Under the pieces are notes generated by a model. That model worked only from the letters and a program-made list of their open reading frames with translations, was not told the origin of the DNA and did no database searches. From positions 43,973,690-44,037,689 of the forward strand of contig OX246746.1 in the NCBI GenBank assembly GCA_945910005.1: a DNA stretch of 64,000 nt, read 5' to 3'. The DNA is from Isoperla grammatica (Eukaryota; Arthropoda; Insecta; Plecoptera; Perlodidae). Positions 12,830-25,608 of the stretch are shown here, in pieces (position 1 is the stretch's first letter; the number at the start of each line of letters is the position of its first letter). Both the position numbers and the translations under genes were made by a program.

Positions 12830-13116
12830 TAGTGGTTCTCAACATTTCAGGGCCTGTAACACACTGATACCGTGAAATAATTTGGCAACCCACTTATTTG
12901 ATATTAATTTATATTAATTAAAAAAGCAAAGAATTAGTAGAATGGGCACTACAAAATTAAAAAACTACAAACGTAATAATTAACAATTGCATTTGAAGTA
13001 CATCCTTCCGTATACTTGTATATGTTTAAATTTCACTTTGAATGTTCTAACATTATTGTAGAATCAGCTCGGTTCTATCCCATTCACATCGGCAACCCAC
13101 AGGTTGAGAGCCACTA
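12830..13116. mobile_element. hAT-like MITE with TAGTGGTTCTCAAC ends
   Basis: TAGTGGTTCTCAAC at the left pairs with GTTGAGAGCCACTA at the right. GGCAACCCAC words near both ends are also mirrored. No matching 8-bp flank survives, so this may be an old insertion. No coding content. Confidence 0.65.
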
Positions 13117-14522
13117 ACCTAAGAGAAGACGTTAACACAAACACAAACAACAGCACACACCGTAGCCTTGACATTTGGATAACAACAGTATCTATTATCT
13201 ACTCAACATTAATTAATTACAAAACTCATCTAATATTAACAGAGGTTATAAATATTTCAATCTGAACAAGCCACAAATAATAAGTGGACAACAAATTTAT
13301 TATGTAATCACAACGTTCATGCTTAACTATCGTTAGTAAATAATGAGATAATTAATGCTCATATGGAATGACTTCTTGCCATTATGTTGCTCTGTTTAAT
13401 ACGTTTGTTTACCTATCTATTATTATCATAAAGAACAAGGGTTTCCTGATAGGCACTATCAACCCTAGTTTTTTGGATAGGAATCATCATAAGTACAATT
13501 TGCAAATGAGATTTACGTACAAATAACTATCATCTCAAATTGGCTGTATTGGATAAGCTGTGTACAGAGTGAACAGCTAAAAGTGTTACTTCAATTGTTC
13601 ATGAATAGTAATCCATCACGTTATCTAGTGACATAGTGTAAGAAAAGAATACTTTTTTTATTTCTTAGCCAAGATGGCTTTTTCAGCCATTCTTTTGTCT
13701 AACACTAGTAAATATCCAATATAAAATGGCTTACTTTTCTACCCTAACACAATACTAAAGATAAAACAATACTGCTGTAGGAATTTAGTTACAAAAGTCT
13801 CAAGCACCTCAAGTATGCCTACTACATATTTAACAACTCTTTCCTTAACACTGAAAAATGTATTTTATTCTTCTCAAAATACTAGGCCAGGATTGGATTG
13901 CTTTAAACCAAAATATAATAGATATGAGCTAAATCCTGTTACAAATAATCGTAGATAATTTCGAATTTGGAATATCTGCTTTCAATTGATTTGTATTTCT
14001 TTATTTAACATTCAAATGCATTTGTTTATGTTGTAGGCTATTTGATTTATGGCTGAGAGTTAAAAGGTCATCACGTAAGGCATTCCTTGTGAGGGGCCCT
14101 TACTAGTCCCTACTTTTCAGGAACTATAACGTTTCGCTGTAACACTATGATATATTACCTAACTACTAACTATAAAAATACACATTTAAATTAATTGCAC
14201 TATTAATAGAATCTTCTCATAGCAAGAAAAATAAATGAAAAGTATTTTAATCATATTAAATTTCAGGTATTTATTGAACTAAGTATTTCAAGAGCATCCT
14301 GTCAACAGACCAAGAAGAAAGGAGGAGAGGTATGATTGGCAGCTAAGGTTAAGTCGACTACATTGCAAAAGCTTTTATTGAGTGAGTCATTTCTACATAG
14401 GTGCAGTCTCTTTTTTAACATGTGTGTGTAACCCTCACACAGAAGTGCATTGCCAAATTGCACTGAAAACTAAGTCAATGTGCAAAATGTCTTAAGAAGC
14501 TTAAAGAGTGACAGAGGAAAAA
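13117..14522. other. Non-coding stretch
   Basis: No gene or paired repeat seen. Confidence 0.5.
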
Positions 14523-14530
14523 ATAATATG

Positions 14531-15894
14531 TAGGGGTGTGCGAGTAGTGATTTTGATCTTGGGTCAGGCTCAGGTTGGGTACGTGAAGCAATCCTCGCCA
14601 AATGTGTGTGTTGTCCACTCGCTAGGGGAAATTTGCACTTGCAAGTAGGTTGCGTGGAATAGGTGGGCCGCCGGAGGCAAATTCGCCAAAGGCGCAACAT
14701 TTTTTTTGGGTCTGCATTAAGTTTTATGGCCTAAAAAGCGATTTCAGGCATAACTATACATCATAATAACGATGAAATGGCTCTTTACATGTATATGGGA
14801 TTCGATCCTCTGTTCGCGCGCAAGTAGGCCTACAAGGTTGCAGTAAGAATTATGTTGACGGCTCGCTTTCAGCACCAAGCGCCTGCCCGACACACGACAC
14901 TTATAAATCAAGGTTAGGCCCTTGTAGCCTATTGTACCGCCAATCACTAAACGCCGCCGCGCAATCGATAATCAAAACAGTGGTCACATTCCTCGACAAG
15001 CGTGAACTTGTTACGACGCAATTTCAAGCATGCCCGTGAGCTCGGCAAACTGCGCAGGCGCTGGCATGCTCGCCCCACCCCATCCCCGTGAATGTACGGA
15101 ATGGAGCAAGTCTTTTGAGAAGATCAAATTCGGAGATCGATAGTGGCGCCGTGCTCAATTCAAACGCTCGCAAAAACGATATTTTGATATTTTGAAGAAG
15201 TACAGCCGGGAAAGCTACTCCCAAGTACCAAATTGTCACTCGCAAAATGCGAGCGTGCGAGTGGGTTTGGCAAGGGTTGGGTGAAGTACCCTGGGGTTGA
15301 GTCGGGTAGTGTAAAGAACTAAAAATGAATACCAATTTATCGATTAGACATAAAGTTACATAAAATGTAGTGGTGCACGAATTTACGAAATTTGAATCTG
15401 AATCTACTTCACAGTGTATTGGAATTTTTTAAGTATTTGAAAATGTGAGTTTCCCGCCGTATTTTGCGCCATTACCACCAAAAAGACGGTAGAGTTCTGG
15501 CATATGGTCGCCATCTTTTTATATGAAGCACTGTCAGAACATGGTGAGAACTGAGAATACATCAAGTGAACTACTGTTATTCACCTACACTGCCACATTC
15601 AATGCAAAATAAATTAAAATAAGTATATTCAGTAAATACTAATAAAGTAAGATAGAAGGTAAGACGTGCTCATATAATATCAGTTCCTTCTAAGCTTCCC
15701 AGTCTTGCAGTTCGAAACAGTTCGCTGCCATTCTTGATCTTGAAATTCACAAGTTTGACCAATCATAACCTCGACAGTGTATTGTGCTACCTGACCGTAT
15801 TCTTTCGGGCATAATTTACGGCCCAACCTGACCTCGGGTTAATTTTGTTATGTACTTGAAAAATAACCGTTTTTCAGGTACCCGCACATCCCTA
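14531..15894. mobile_element. hAT-like element, TAGGGGTGTGCGAG / CCGCACATCCCTA ends
   Basis: A 1364-bp element flanked by a perfect 8-bp duplication, ATAATATG (14523-14530 and 15895-15902). Mirrored subterminal words include GGTCAGGCTCAGGTTGGGTA at the left and CCTGACCTCGGGTTAA-type words at the right. The interior has the shared module at about 14660-14760 (CCGCCGGAGGCAAATTCGCC, a T run, then GCATTAAGTTTTATGGCCTA). The GC-rich part at 14940-15330 is open on the minus strand for about 100 codons but shows no transposase motif. Confidence 0.87.
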
Positions 15895-15902
15895 ATAATA
15901 TG

Positions 15903-18649
15903 TAAAACCACCCCAACCAAAAGGAATTACGTTTGACCAGACTAAGGGTTTTGGCAATTAGTTTTTCTAGGAAGAAAACAACTCGGATGTCTTCTTTATG
16001 ATGGTTAATTTTTATTTTAGGTTGCCATTCCGTGTAATTCAGATTTTGCTGCCCCTAAATTGACCAGTTAAGCTTCATAAAAAATACTCTGCAACTGTGT
16101 AGAAGGTCAGTCAGTATTGCTCAGCGAGGTTTTTGTGAAGTACTGAAGTAAAAACAAAACTATGACAATTTAATATTACTAATAAAGTGAATAGTTAAAT
16201 GAAAATAAGCTTCAAGGAAAGGGGGGGGGGGGGGGGCAGAAAGCATCAGTAGCACAGATGGAGTTTTCAAATTAGGATACTTATAAAACGAAAAGGATTT
16301 AGTGAGTATTAAAGGATTAACATATAATTAAGTTAATGCTATAACTAAATGCAATATTTTTATTCACAAAATATATTTTACACTTTCTTGTTAGTTTTAT
16401 TTACTTGGGAAGAAAGAGTTTCTAGCAGAAAACAAAAGAAATATAAAATATAAATGGTTGCCTATGCAAAGGTTGGTGTTTGGGATGTTTATCTTTATGA
16501 TTTATGTATATGTAGTCTGTGTCCAAAAGTGTTGTTTGATGCTATTACTGTATTCCTACTTTCACTTCCTACAAAGTCAGTATAATTCCCATGTATTTCA
16601 TATCAGCACTTTGTTGGAGCTGTGCCTAAAATGTCTGCCTGTGAATTGTCATTCATTAGTGTTTGAATTCTAGCAATTTTGTACATTAGTTTTTTTTTAA
16701 AAAACCATCTGACAAATTTGGTTGATATGGTTTGTTTTGTTACCTATTGTTCCATCACGATTGACATAGAAATAAGTCTGTGGGTGGGAGAGAACCTATG
16801 GGATATATATGATCACATGACTGTGGTTACAACAAAAGAGAGAAGGAGAGCCAATGCTACACAAAGTTATTAGATCACCTTTTGAGTTGGTTGAGAGAGG
16901 TGCGAGAGCAAGTCTTACGTTTGATTTGATTAGAAAACTTGTTTGCTAGCAGTTATCAATGAAAATTCTAGTTTGTAAAAAAGGCAAGAAAAAAGGAAGA
17001 AAAAAATTGTAAGATAAACACAAATTTTTGGCATGTTGGATGTTTTTAATTTGTATTTTCAGCAACATGTTATTTTCATAAAAAAAACAAAAACATTGTT
17101 GCATAGTAACATTTAGGCCTATACTAGGGCTCAGTCATGTACGTACAGTCATGTACGTAAACATGTACAAGCCCGTGCAAAAATATGTACGCATACAAAT
17201 TGTCGCACATGGTTAACCATGCACTGCACTGTGACAAAATGAGGACCAATGGACATAAAAGGCGGCAAGTGGGCCTATAATCAACAATGAATATAATAAA
17301 TAAACACATAAAAGGCCTCATGATGTGTTTATTCCATCACTAGTGTTATTTCGTTGAAATTTTTTGTATGGAGACGCAAACTTATTGTTAGTAATTACTA
17401 TTTTGTGAACTGGAGGGGTGTTACGTTAACATGTTTAAACGAGAAAATTTCCGAAAGGCAAACGTTGACCTAATTTAAAGTTTTCTCCCAGCCCTAATTT
17501 AATTTTATACACTAATGTGGAATCAAGTAAGTTGACAAAAAGCATCTTTTGAAATTGAAAATTTTTAAGGCTTCCTCCACTGATAACCAATGTTCGAAAT
17601 ATGATGGACAAAACTTAGAAACACATGATAAAAATAGAACAGTACTGATAACTGATTCTACACAATTATTTTTGTTAAGTATTTAAACGAAAGTAGGATC
17701 ACAGGTACAAATCACAAACTCTTTCCCAAAATGAGGTAATACATTCAAAACAATTTGATTACCATTACCTTAACCTCCCATCCACCAAACACTCTACATT
17801 CTTAAGCAACAAAGATGCTATGTTATTATACATTACAGTACATAATATAGACTAGGAAAACTATTCACCAAAATATTTGAAGTACTATATCCGTACTTAT
17901 ATTTAATTTTATACCATGATAGGAAATTATTTCCAAGAATGAACAAACAAAAACTCAAAAAGTAAAAAGTGTAAAAAAGTCCATTGTGATGCATTCTTAG
18001 AATTAGCTGCACCTGCTAACTTGGCATGGCTAAAGTGTTCACCATCAATTTGGTCACTTTATGGTAGGCTAGTTAAATTAATTTGTAAGAAGTCTTAACA
18101 ATTATATTCAAGTAGGTCATTCACACATGCACAGATAACATTGCAATGTGGTAGATGCCACAACAAACTAGTTCTATTAACAGCAGTTCCCCTTTAATTG
18201 AAATTTCAACAGGCTGTTAAAACCCTAATCTGAATGAAAAGAGCATAAAAACTAAGCATTACACCCCAACGTTCTGCAAGGACTTCATTGCTTGTTTCAA
18301 TTAAATGGTGCATTTGAATAACAGAATATAAATTAACAAGGAACTATTGCATATATTACCATATATATTTACTTTATGCTCACATATTAAGAGTAACAGA
18401 AATGTGATAAAAACATTCATTCAGAAAAAGGATACACAAATAAGCTAATCACTGCCAAAGGCAAGTTCTAACTTAAAGGAACTGAATAGAATGAAGACCA
18501 TGCATTTTGATACTATTGACTACTTACTGTCGGTCCGTGGCTTAGTTGCGAGCAAGGGCTATATATTAAGCCTACTAGTATTGCAATTCTTTACTACTTG
18601 GCTTGCATACAAAATAAGAACGATGCAATCCCAAAACTAGTCAGTCTTA
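15903..18649. other. GPD1 downstream flank or 3' UTR, AT-rich
   Basis: Lies immediately past the GPD1 terminal exon on the minus strand and should hold its 3' UTR and poly(A) site, which I cannot place confidently. It contains a (G)17 run at about 16221. No coding pattern found. Confidence 0.5.
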
Positions 18650-18952
18650 ATAACTCGCAAATTTAGGACAGACCCCGAAATGACACGATTCATTTTCCAG
18701 GACAACCTTTAGTCGACGCAACCATTGAATATCGCCAGTAATTGGCACCCGATACCGATTGCAAGTACAGTTTTCAGTGTGGGCACAAATGCTTTCTTGG
18801 CAATGGCAATTGCATTTTGAGCGATACAAACGGCTTATTACGAGAGTAGTCTCAGTACTTCCAACATAGCCATGGACCAATTTTACAGTCACTAGTGTGG
18901 CTTGCAGATCGACATGCGTGTAAAACGGAAAGTGGGAAGTGAGAGAGGGAAC
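18650..18952 (-). other. 101-codon open frame in phase after the GPD1 stop
   Basis: Directly after the GPD1 TAA, in the same reading frame, there are 101 sense codons before the next TAA at 18649-18647. The translation begins VPSLTSHFPF, contains a Cys-rich stretch (KCNCHCQESICAHTENCTC, residues about 46-64 of the extension) and ends CPKFASY. I do not recognise a domain. It could be 3' UTR that is open by chance, a stop-codon readthrough extension, or the remains of an alternative exon. The stop context is TAA-G, not the classic leaky TGA-C, which argues against strong readthrough. Confidence 0.35.
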
Positions 18953-19049
18953 TTACGTGTGCTCAGGATGTTCACGAATGCAATTGATCAACTCGGTTGG
19001 AGGAATTATTCCCTTGCAGATTTTGTGGATCGCCGTGAATAATGGGAAC
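18953..19049 (-). CDS. GPD1: GPD1 exon 7: terminal coding exon
   Basis: This 97-bp exon completes the Gln codon and then encodes [20 protein letters not shown] and [11 protein letters not shown] followed by TAA (18955-18953). FPLFTA.HKIC and the terminal HPEH are the conserved carboxy end of GPD1. The acceptor reads TTTGGTATAG. The stop is embedded in ACGTAAGT, so TAA overlaps a consensus splice donor: splicing after AC would skip the stop and append residues from a further exon. Drosophila Gpdh is known to make alternative carboxy termini by splicing at this position, so this is a plausible isoform switch. The frame also stays open beyond the TAA (see 18650-18952). Confidence 0.94.
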
Positions 19050-20156
19050 CTATACCAAACAAACAAACACAACAGTATTAGGTACATATCATTTGGAAAA
19101 GGCAAAACTATCACTTTTTGGTTAACCTAATCCGTGCTAGTAGTGCTATGCTCGAGTTAACTCCGGTTCGGTACGTTTGTATCTCCCGCATTTATTTCCT
19201 GCCGTTCTACTATTATCGTGTGCAGCCTAGAACGAACTAAAACGGTAATTATTTTATTGGGTGGGCTGGGCTTGTCTGCCCGATTCATTTGAAAATACCA
19301 ACCACATGCCACAAATGTGCAAAGCACGTGCTCGACCACGGGCGCGGGCAGGTAGGAGGGGGGCGAAGGGACCCAAAGAAACCCACCTCCAAGACCATTA
19401 TATTACCCTCAATTTCAATAGATTTTTAACCAAAGCAAGTGTATGTTGCCAAGTGTAGTGATGAGATGTTAGTCTTTGTGGGGCCAACTGTGATAAGTGT
19501 TCCGCGCCCGCCCGGTAAGCTATTGTGGCAACGCTCAAATCAGCCCAACCATTGCATCCGGTTTAGTTCCTTTAAAAGTTGAACTCGATAATAGTCCGAT
19601 TCTCGAATTTAGGAAGTAGAATGGAGAATCGATGAAACAATCCAGGTATCAATGGCTCGGTTGAAACATTGTTGTTCGGCCATGAAAACCGTGGGCCTTG
19701 CGTAAAATTATTCTATTTTTTATATTCTTACAGAAAATCATGTTATGTCCACTGTTACAAGAGATATGATTTGTTTAGTGAGTTTTTTTTTTTTTAAATA
19801 TCTCAGCATAGGATAGGTGGATCTGAAAAATAACTTAGCACTGAAAAGGCTAAGATTATGGAGGACATTTTTCCAATAGCTTGTTGGCTTCTTATCCAAG
19901 TGAAGACGTAAGTGAATCATATTCTGTAAAAAGGAAGAGTGTGATCTCTTCCAAACGAGATGAAGGCCACACTCTATTTCACAAGCCACAAGGCGGTCAA
20001 TTCCTAAAGGAACTTTTAATAATACACGCACTTTTACCCCACAAAAACAGATTTTCCTTAACGACTTGACTTAACAGTGGGTATGTTTAGACATTTAGAC
20101 TATGTTGATCCACAACTTCATCTCTAATCATAACAACCCTTTGACACCCGACTTAC

Positions 20157-20263
20157 TGATCTTCCATCTTCTTTCCAACCAACATGTAGTTAACTTCCTC
20201 AGCAGTAATTGGCCCTTGCAATTTCTGTCCATTCAGCATCTCAGCTTCCAGATCAACGATGCT
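20157..20263 (-). CDS. GPD1: GPD1 exon 6: helical C-terminal domain
   Basis: This 107-bp exon encodes 35 complete codons plus two bases: [18 protein letters not shown], then [17 protein letters not shown] and [10 protein letters not shown] is the family signature and contains the equivalents of human Lys296 and Gln298. The acceptor is GATTTCAG and the donor GTAAGT. The leftover CA joins the first G of the next exon to make Gln, giving MEDQFPLF across the junction. It is too short to appear in an ORF listing and was found by protein pattern. Confidence 0.95.
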
Positions 20264-20458
20264 CTGAAATCAAGGCAATCGTTCATTTTCTTCTGCTCAA
20301 GAAATCGATGGCTTTAATCTGCTTCAATATCTTTTTTGTATAAATTGTGTTGTTAGCAAAACAAATTATTTCAAATAATTAACAAATCAATAAGTTACAC
20401 CCTTATGCTTCATATTATACATTCTTGTTATTGTTGTGACTCTTAAAGGATCGAAACT

Positions 20459-21564
20459 AGGGGTGTGCGAGTAGCACTTTTCCAAATCGAGTCGAGTTCG
20501 AGTTCGAGTCGAGTTTCGAGTAGTGTCTGAATATAATAAAAAGATACAGGAAAGGAATAACTACCGGTAGAGGACTAGGCAGACTAGACCTAGGACCCCA
20601 TCTAAGTTACCGCCGAGTTCACCTAGGCTAGGCCTTGGCCTAAAAGCTGTCCCTGGGGCCAGGCCTAAAACCATATACTGTAATTTGTTCAATATTATTG
20701 TCTCCCTAGGCCTAAGGCTCAAACGATGCTAGATTCTGCCGACTGGGTCTAGGCCTACGTGATCTAGACAAGGAAAGTACTAAGGCTTGGCCTAGGTCTT
20801 GGGATAGGCTAGGGCTATGCTCGAAGCATGGCCAAATGCTAGGCCTAGGCCTACACTGTACACGGGGACCTGGCACAGGAGAAAGACTTTAAGAGAAACA
20901 ATAGAACTACAGTGTAATCTGTTTTGCAGATGGGTTGTTAGATGGCCACTTTTGTTTTTGTGAGACCATGTTGGCGAGATTTTCCCCATTTTGAGGTTAA
21001 TAATGCAAAGATTACATTTTGAACTTAAGTTGTATGGAACGTTTTAAAAATGATTCCAAATACTTGATGATCAGTAGGGAATATAATATCTTTGATGATT
21101 AGGTACTTTTAGGTCTAGGCCTAGGCCTACGACCAGGGTCTAGGGCCTAGGACTATGCTAGGCCTAGGCTCTTTGAACATAGTAGGCCTAGGCTCTCGAA
21201 GATTCCCTTCCATTTGTTTGGCTGCCACTTCTACAAAATCCACACTTCGTTCACAAAAAACGCAGACACTTTTTGCGAATTTGCGTAAGTATCCAGGCCT
21301 AACAAGCGTCGTCTGCGCGTATCGATCTGCTCGATAATGATCGATAGGTCACTTTTTCTTCAAAGTCGATTATAAAATCGATACATAAGCTATTTTTGGA
21401 TACTAGCGCTACCTATTGGCGGTATTTTTAACCAGTTGAATACGGCGGCTCAGTCGATCAAAACTACTCGAACTCGACTCGTTTTTCACGAAAAACTCGA
21501 TCACCTCGAGTCGAGTAGTAACTACTCGACCGAACTCGACTTTTCGAGTACTCGCACAGCCCTA
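20459..21564. mobile_element. Nested hAT-like element with CTCGA/TCGAG word arrays
   Basis: Ends TAGGGGTGTGCGAGTA and TACTCGCACAGCCCTA, flanked by a perfect 8-bp duplication, ATCGAAAC (20451-20458 and 21565-21572). It sits 11 bp inside the left tip of the TTAA element, so it is the younger insertion. About 70 bp next to each end is made almost only of TCGAGTCGAG / CTCGACTCGA words. The interior is rich in AGGCCTAGGCCTA. No transposase frame. Confidence 0.9.
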
Positions 21565-22333
21565 ATCGAAACCCTAGCTCTATTTAATATCCATAACATC
21601 TATTGATTTATTTTAAAAATTATGGCAAAAACTAGAACCCTCATACCCACTCCAGGAATAAGCTATAGGCCTACATTATTTTCGAGTTGATAATATTCCC
21701 TTGAACGCGGCCGTTTTTTATGGTCGTGACGTAGCTTTTACTAGTCCCGTGCCGCTAGCATCGGCGGGAGACGCGATATGTCGTACGCGCGTCTATTTAC
21801 CCTGTCATAGCAAATGAACTATTAGCGGTAGCTCACTGAACTCAATTACACGTTAATCTGCAATGTTTTCTCGTCCTACTCAATGCTTCAACGAGAAGAA
21901 CATCTAACTTACGTAATGGGAAAAATTGATTTTAAGTAAACCAAGTTTTCCGTATGAACTCGCATATTTCAAAGTCTGGTTAGTATATTTTGCAACGACA
22001 TTTTTGCCATTTTAGAAGGCTTGACATAATACGACATGCATGAAGAATGATTAAAAAAATACGGTATGTCGATATTAAAGATAACCCGCAAGCAGTGATT
22101 TAATGAATAAGTGTTGGTATTTGACATTTATCTGGGCAACTAGCCTGGCTGGAGAAGGTTGTCAGCGGCGGATAGGAGGTGGTCGGTCCGCAAAGCATTT
22201 CCAAAAACATCAGGTCTAGTTTTCTTGGTAGCAGCAGTTGGTTCGATTTTTTATTTATTTCACTTTTAATCACTCAGAGCGAATGCAACAATAATATACC
22301 ACTCAATAAAACTTAAGAAATTACATTAGTTTC

Positions 22334-23258
22334 TAGGGCTGTGCGAGCAGGGATTTTTCAAGTCGAGCGAGATCGAGCAAGATTCAGAAGATATTCTTGA
22401 ATCTCGAGCGAGATTCGAGATCGAGCGAACCAAAAATTTTCTTGAATATCAAGCGAGATTCAAGATAAAAACAGACTTATTGGTTGGCTTATTACCTTTC
22501 TAGTACCGTAAAGGCCCGAATATAACGCGATGTTTTTTTTTTCGAAAAAAATATTCTATATCTTCGCTCGCGCTAGAATGGGAGACTTACAAATTTCTGA
22601 ACACATTTCGCGATGTTTGAAATTCCCGCCTAAAGTCGATCAAGTAGTAACTTTCCATACCGGCACGTCGATCAAGTAGTCCCAGTCTAGCCCCGATGCT
22701 AGCGCAACCACTTATTAATTGAAGAACTTCTAAGGTAGGGTGTTTGTTGGGAGTGGGATGATATCCAAGATGGACGTTGTCAATGCAAAGTGTTGACTTG
22801 GTCTGCGGAATTTTTACCAGCAAACAATTTTGCAAATAGTTCAGACTATTTTTGAAGTCCATGGCATATTATTAGAATCCATGTTTTGGTAGTACAATCT
22901 CGAAAATAGGCTGCCTAAATGTTGAATCTAGATTATACAAAGGCTAGGGTAGGCGCAGGGCCAGGCCGAGGCCTAGGGCCTGCCTACCTTACGTAAGACG
23001 GTCTTCATAATTCTGTGGTAGGCGGTAGGCCTGTTAGTATTTATTACGAAATTTTATTTTTAAATATAAAAATAATAATTAAATATTGTAAACGTCGTAG
23101 AATCTCCACAGAATGGTCCATTTTAATATATTACGCTTTCTTTCTCGAGCCCGCTCGAGACTCGAATTTTCGAGCAGGTGTTTGAGCAAGTCGAGCGATA
23201 CACGAGCAGAATTTTTATCTCGATCTCGTCTCGAAATTTCGAGACTCGCACAGCTCTA
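22334..23258. mobile_element. Nested hAT-like element with GAGCGA word arrays
   Basis: Ends TAGGGCTGTGCGAGCA and GACTCGCACAGCTCTA with a perfect 8-bp duplication, TTAGTTTC (22326-22333 and 23259-23266). Subterminal arrays read GAGCGAGATTCGAGATCGAG and the complement. The interior contains CCGTAAAGGCCCGAATATAA at about 22506. It lies in the loop of the TTAA foldback element. Confidence 0.9.
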
Positions 23259-23621
23259 TTAGTTTCAATGTCGATTTACTGTTGCAGATCATAACTATAA
23301 TGTTCAGCTTATAGAGAGTTCTGATATTTTGTATTTACTATATAATTTGTATTTACTAATAGAAAAGTCTGTATGTAACCTGCCCAGGGCCAACATTCTT
23401 CACGTGACTAACGAGTTATTTTGGTATTAGGATAAGTGGCTTACAGGTGGGGGAGGGGGGATGTCTGAGGGCTGGTAGTAGGACTAAATTGCAGCAACAA
23501 CATCATGACAAAAAAAACTCGAAATAACTATTCATTTAGGGATGCCGACTGCCAATAGCGGGTATCAAACCGACAACCTGGCGAATGAGAGGCTTGTGTG
23601 CTAGTACATTTGAGTAGCGTG

Positions 23622-23769
23622 TATACTCAAAGCTAAACTATCAGCTATTGTACATTGTACTTTGTACATTATCCCTATTGTACAATATATTGGGTACAAT
23701 TATACTCAAAGCTAAAACATTGTACTTTGAACTTTATCCCTATTGTACACTAACATACTGGGTACAATT
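23622..23769 (+). repeat. Two-copy tandem repeat, 79-bp unit
   Basis: TATACTCAAAGCTAAA begins at 23622 and again at 23701; each copy ends with TATTGTACA and GGGTACAATT. The copies differ by small indels. It lies inside the TTAA element. Confidence 0.8.
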
Positions 23770-24438
23770 TGTCTGATATTTATTATTCTTCATGTTGCAC
23801 GTCAAGAGTAGCTGGACAACATCAACGCTGGAAGGGCAGTGCGGGCGTAAAAACAGTGATACAACGTGAATACATATCACATAACTGTAGGCACATCCTA
23901 ACACAAATTACAATACCGTATTTTTTTAATAATTCTTTATGCATGTCGTATTATGTCAAGCCTTCCAAAATGGCAAAAATGTCGTCCCAAAATATACTAA
24001 CCAGACTTTGAAATATGGGAGTTAATACGGAAAACTTGGTTTATTTAAAATCAATTTTTCCCATTACATAAGTTAGATGTTCTTCTCGTTGAAGCATTGA
24101 GTAGGACGAGAAAACATTGCAGATTAACGTGTAATTGAGTTCAGTGAGCTACCGCTAATAGTTCGTTTGCTATGACAGGGTAAATAGACGCGCGTACGAC
24201 ATATCGCGTCTCCCGCCGATGCTAGCGGCACGGGACTAGTAAAAGCTACGTCACTATCATAAAAAACGGCCGCGCTCAAGGGAATATTATCAACTCGAAA
24301 ATAATTTATAACTGATTCCTGGAGTGGGTATGAGGGTTCTAGTTTTCGCTATAATTTTTAAAATAAATCAATAGATGTTATGGATATTAAATAGAGCTAG
24401 GGTTTCGATGTCCTTTAAGATTGTACCGTAGTGTATAT

Positions 24439-25438
24439 CAGGGTTGCCACCATCTAATTTTTTAAATCCTCCAAAGATACCAAAAAAATCCTCAAAAATC
24501 CTCCAAAACACATTAATTCTGCTGTAACTTAGCATATTATAAAGTGTGAAAGAATAATTTTTTTTAGGTTATGCGTTATGCCAGATGACCTTTAAGAATT
24601 TACCTTTGCATTATAATTTATATATAAATAAATAATACATTTATTTATATATATATATATGTTAGAGCGCCAAAGTTTCAAAAAGGCAACATTTATGTTC
24701 ATGTGTTGGTGAGGCAATAATAAAGCAGTTCGTTGAAAGAAGTAAAACAAAAGGTCTACGTTGATTTCTGCTCGCTCACAATTATTTCTTCTGGCAACTT
24801 TCCTACGTGAAAAAGTAGTAATTACCAATAATATATATATATAAACAAGAAACAAGCGACGCAATCGAGTACAAATCTAAACGAACAGCCGTCCGTGTAG
24901 TGGAAACCAGGCAAATAACAGCAAAACAGCATAGACTCATAGTCATAGGGAAGTCAGTCGTCACGTCACGGGCTCACGCCCACGGTTCTGCTTGTTACCA
25001 ACGAGGCACGGGCAACGCGCTCTATTGTACACTAAAAGAACACACACGTTCTGCAAAGTTGACGATAGAGGACGCTACTTACTACTAGACCAATCACAAC
25101 GCTTCAGGTAGGCCTACCGCATTGGCTGTCTCCCACACAAGCTCCACCCTCTGCTTGCTAGTATAGCAAGACAACTTACAAAAACACAGTTGAAATCTCG
25201 ATATTTCACACGTGTTTTGAGACATCGTGTCTATGTTGCGGGTTCAAGTGTAGACTGTCCAACTTTACTTTTTACGTTATTAAATCGTTCTTTATGGCGG
25301 AATTTTCAAATTATAGTAAATTTCACGGTGTTTACAATAATAGTAGAAAATCCGCCAATTTGGCCGTTAATCCTCATGTCCGCAAGGCACCCTAAAAATC
25401 CGCAAAAGAGGATAAACTCCGCAAAAACGGCAACCCTG
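24439..25438. mobile_element. hAT-like element with CAGGGTTGCC ends
   Basis: CAGGGTTGCC and GGCAACCCTG are flanked by a perfect 8-bp duplication, GTGTATAT (24431-24438 and 25439-25446). Exactly 1000 bp. Next to the left tip are words of the AAATCCTCCAAA type, and next to the right tip AAAATCCGCAAAA words. No transposase is recognised. It lies in GPD1 intron 5, about 170 bp from exon 5. Confidence 0.88.
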
Positions 25439-25608
25439 GTGTATATAAATATCACCAAAAAAGTGTATGCAAATTCCATATAAAGCTTGTTTGAATAATT
25501 GTTTGGGTCTTAAAAGTTTTGATTTACTACTTTGAGTATTCTTAGCATTAAAAAAGATGTAGATATTATTATTATTACTTATTATTAATCAATAGTAAAT
25601 CAAGTTAC

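Larger units (their letters stand above)
20448..24414. mobile_element. TTAA-flanked foldback element with about 0.5-kb inverted arms
   Basis: TTAA at 20444-20447 and 24415-24418 brackets an element whose tips are AGGATCGAAAC at the left and GTTTCGATGTCCT at the right. The left arm (20448-20458, then 21565 to about 22085 after a nested insert) and the right arm (about 23915-24414) are inverted copies of about 500 bp with only scattered differences, for example CTCACTGAACTCAATTACAC against its complement. A TTAA duplication points to the piggyBac or Kolobok group, but no transposase is visible. The centre carries the hAT-like insert at 22334-23258. Confidence 0.85.

Noticed and set aside
17118..17510. 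TAGGGCT...AGCCCTA pair suggesting another hAT-like element
   Set aside because: Tips agree for only about 7 bases, there is no mirrored subterminal sequence and no matching flank.
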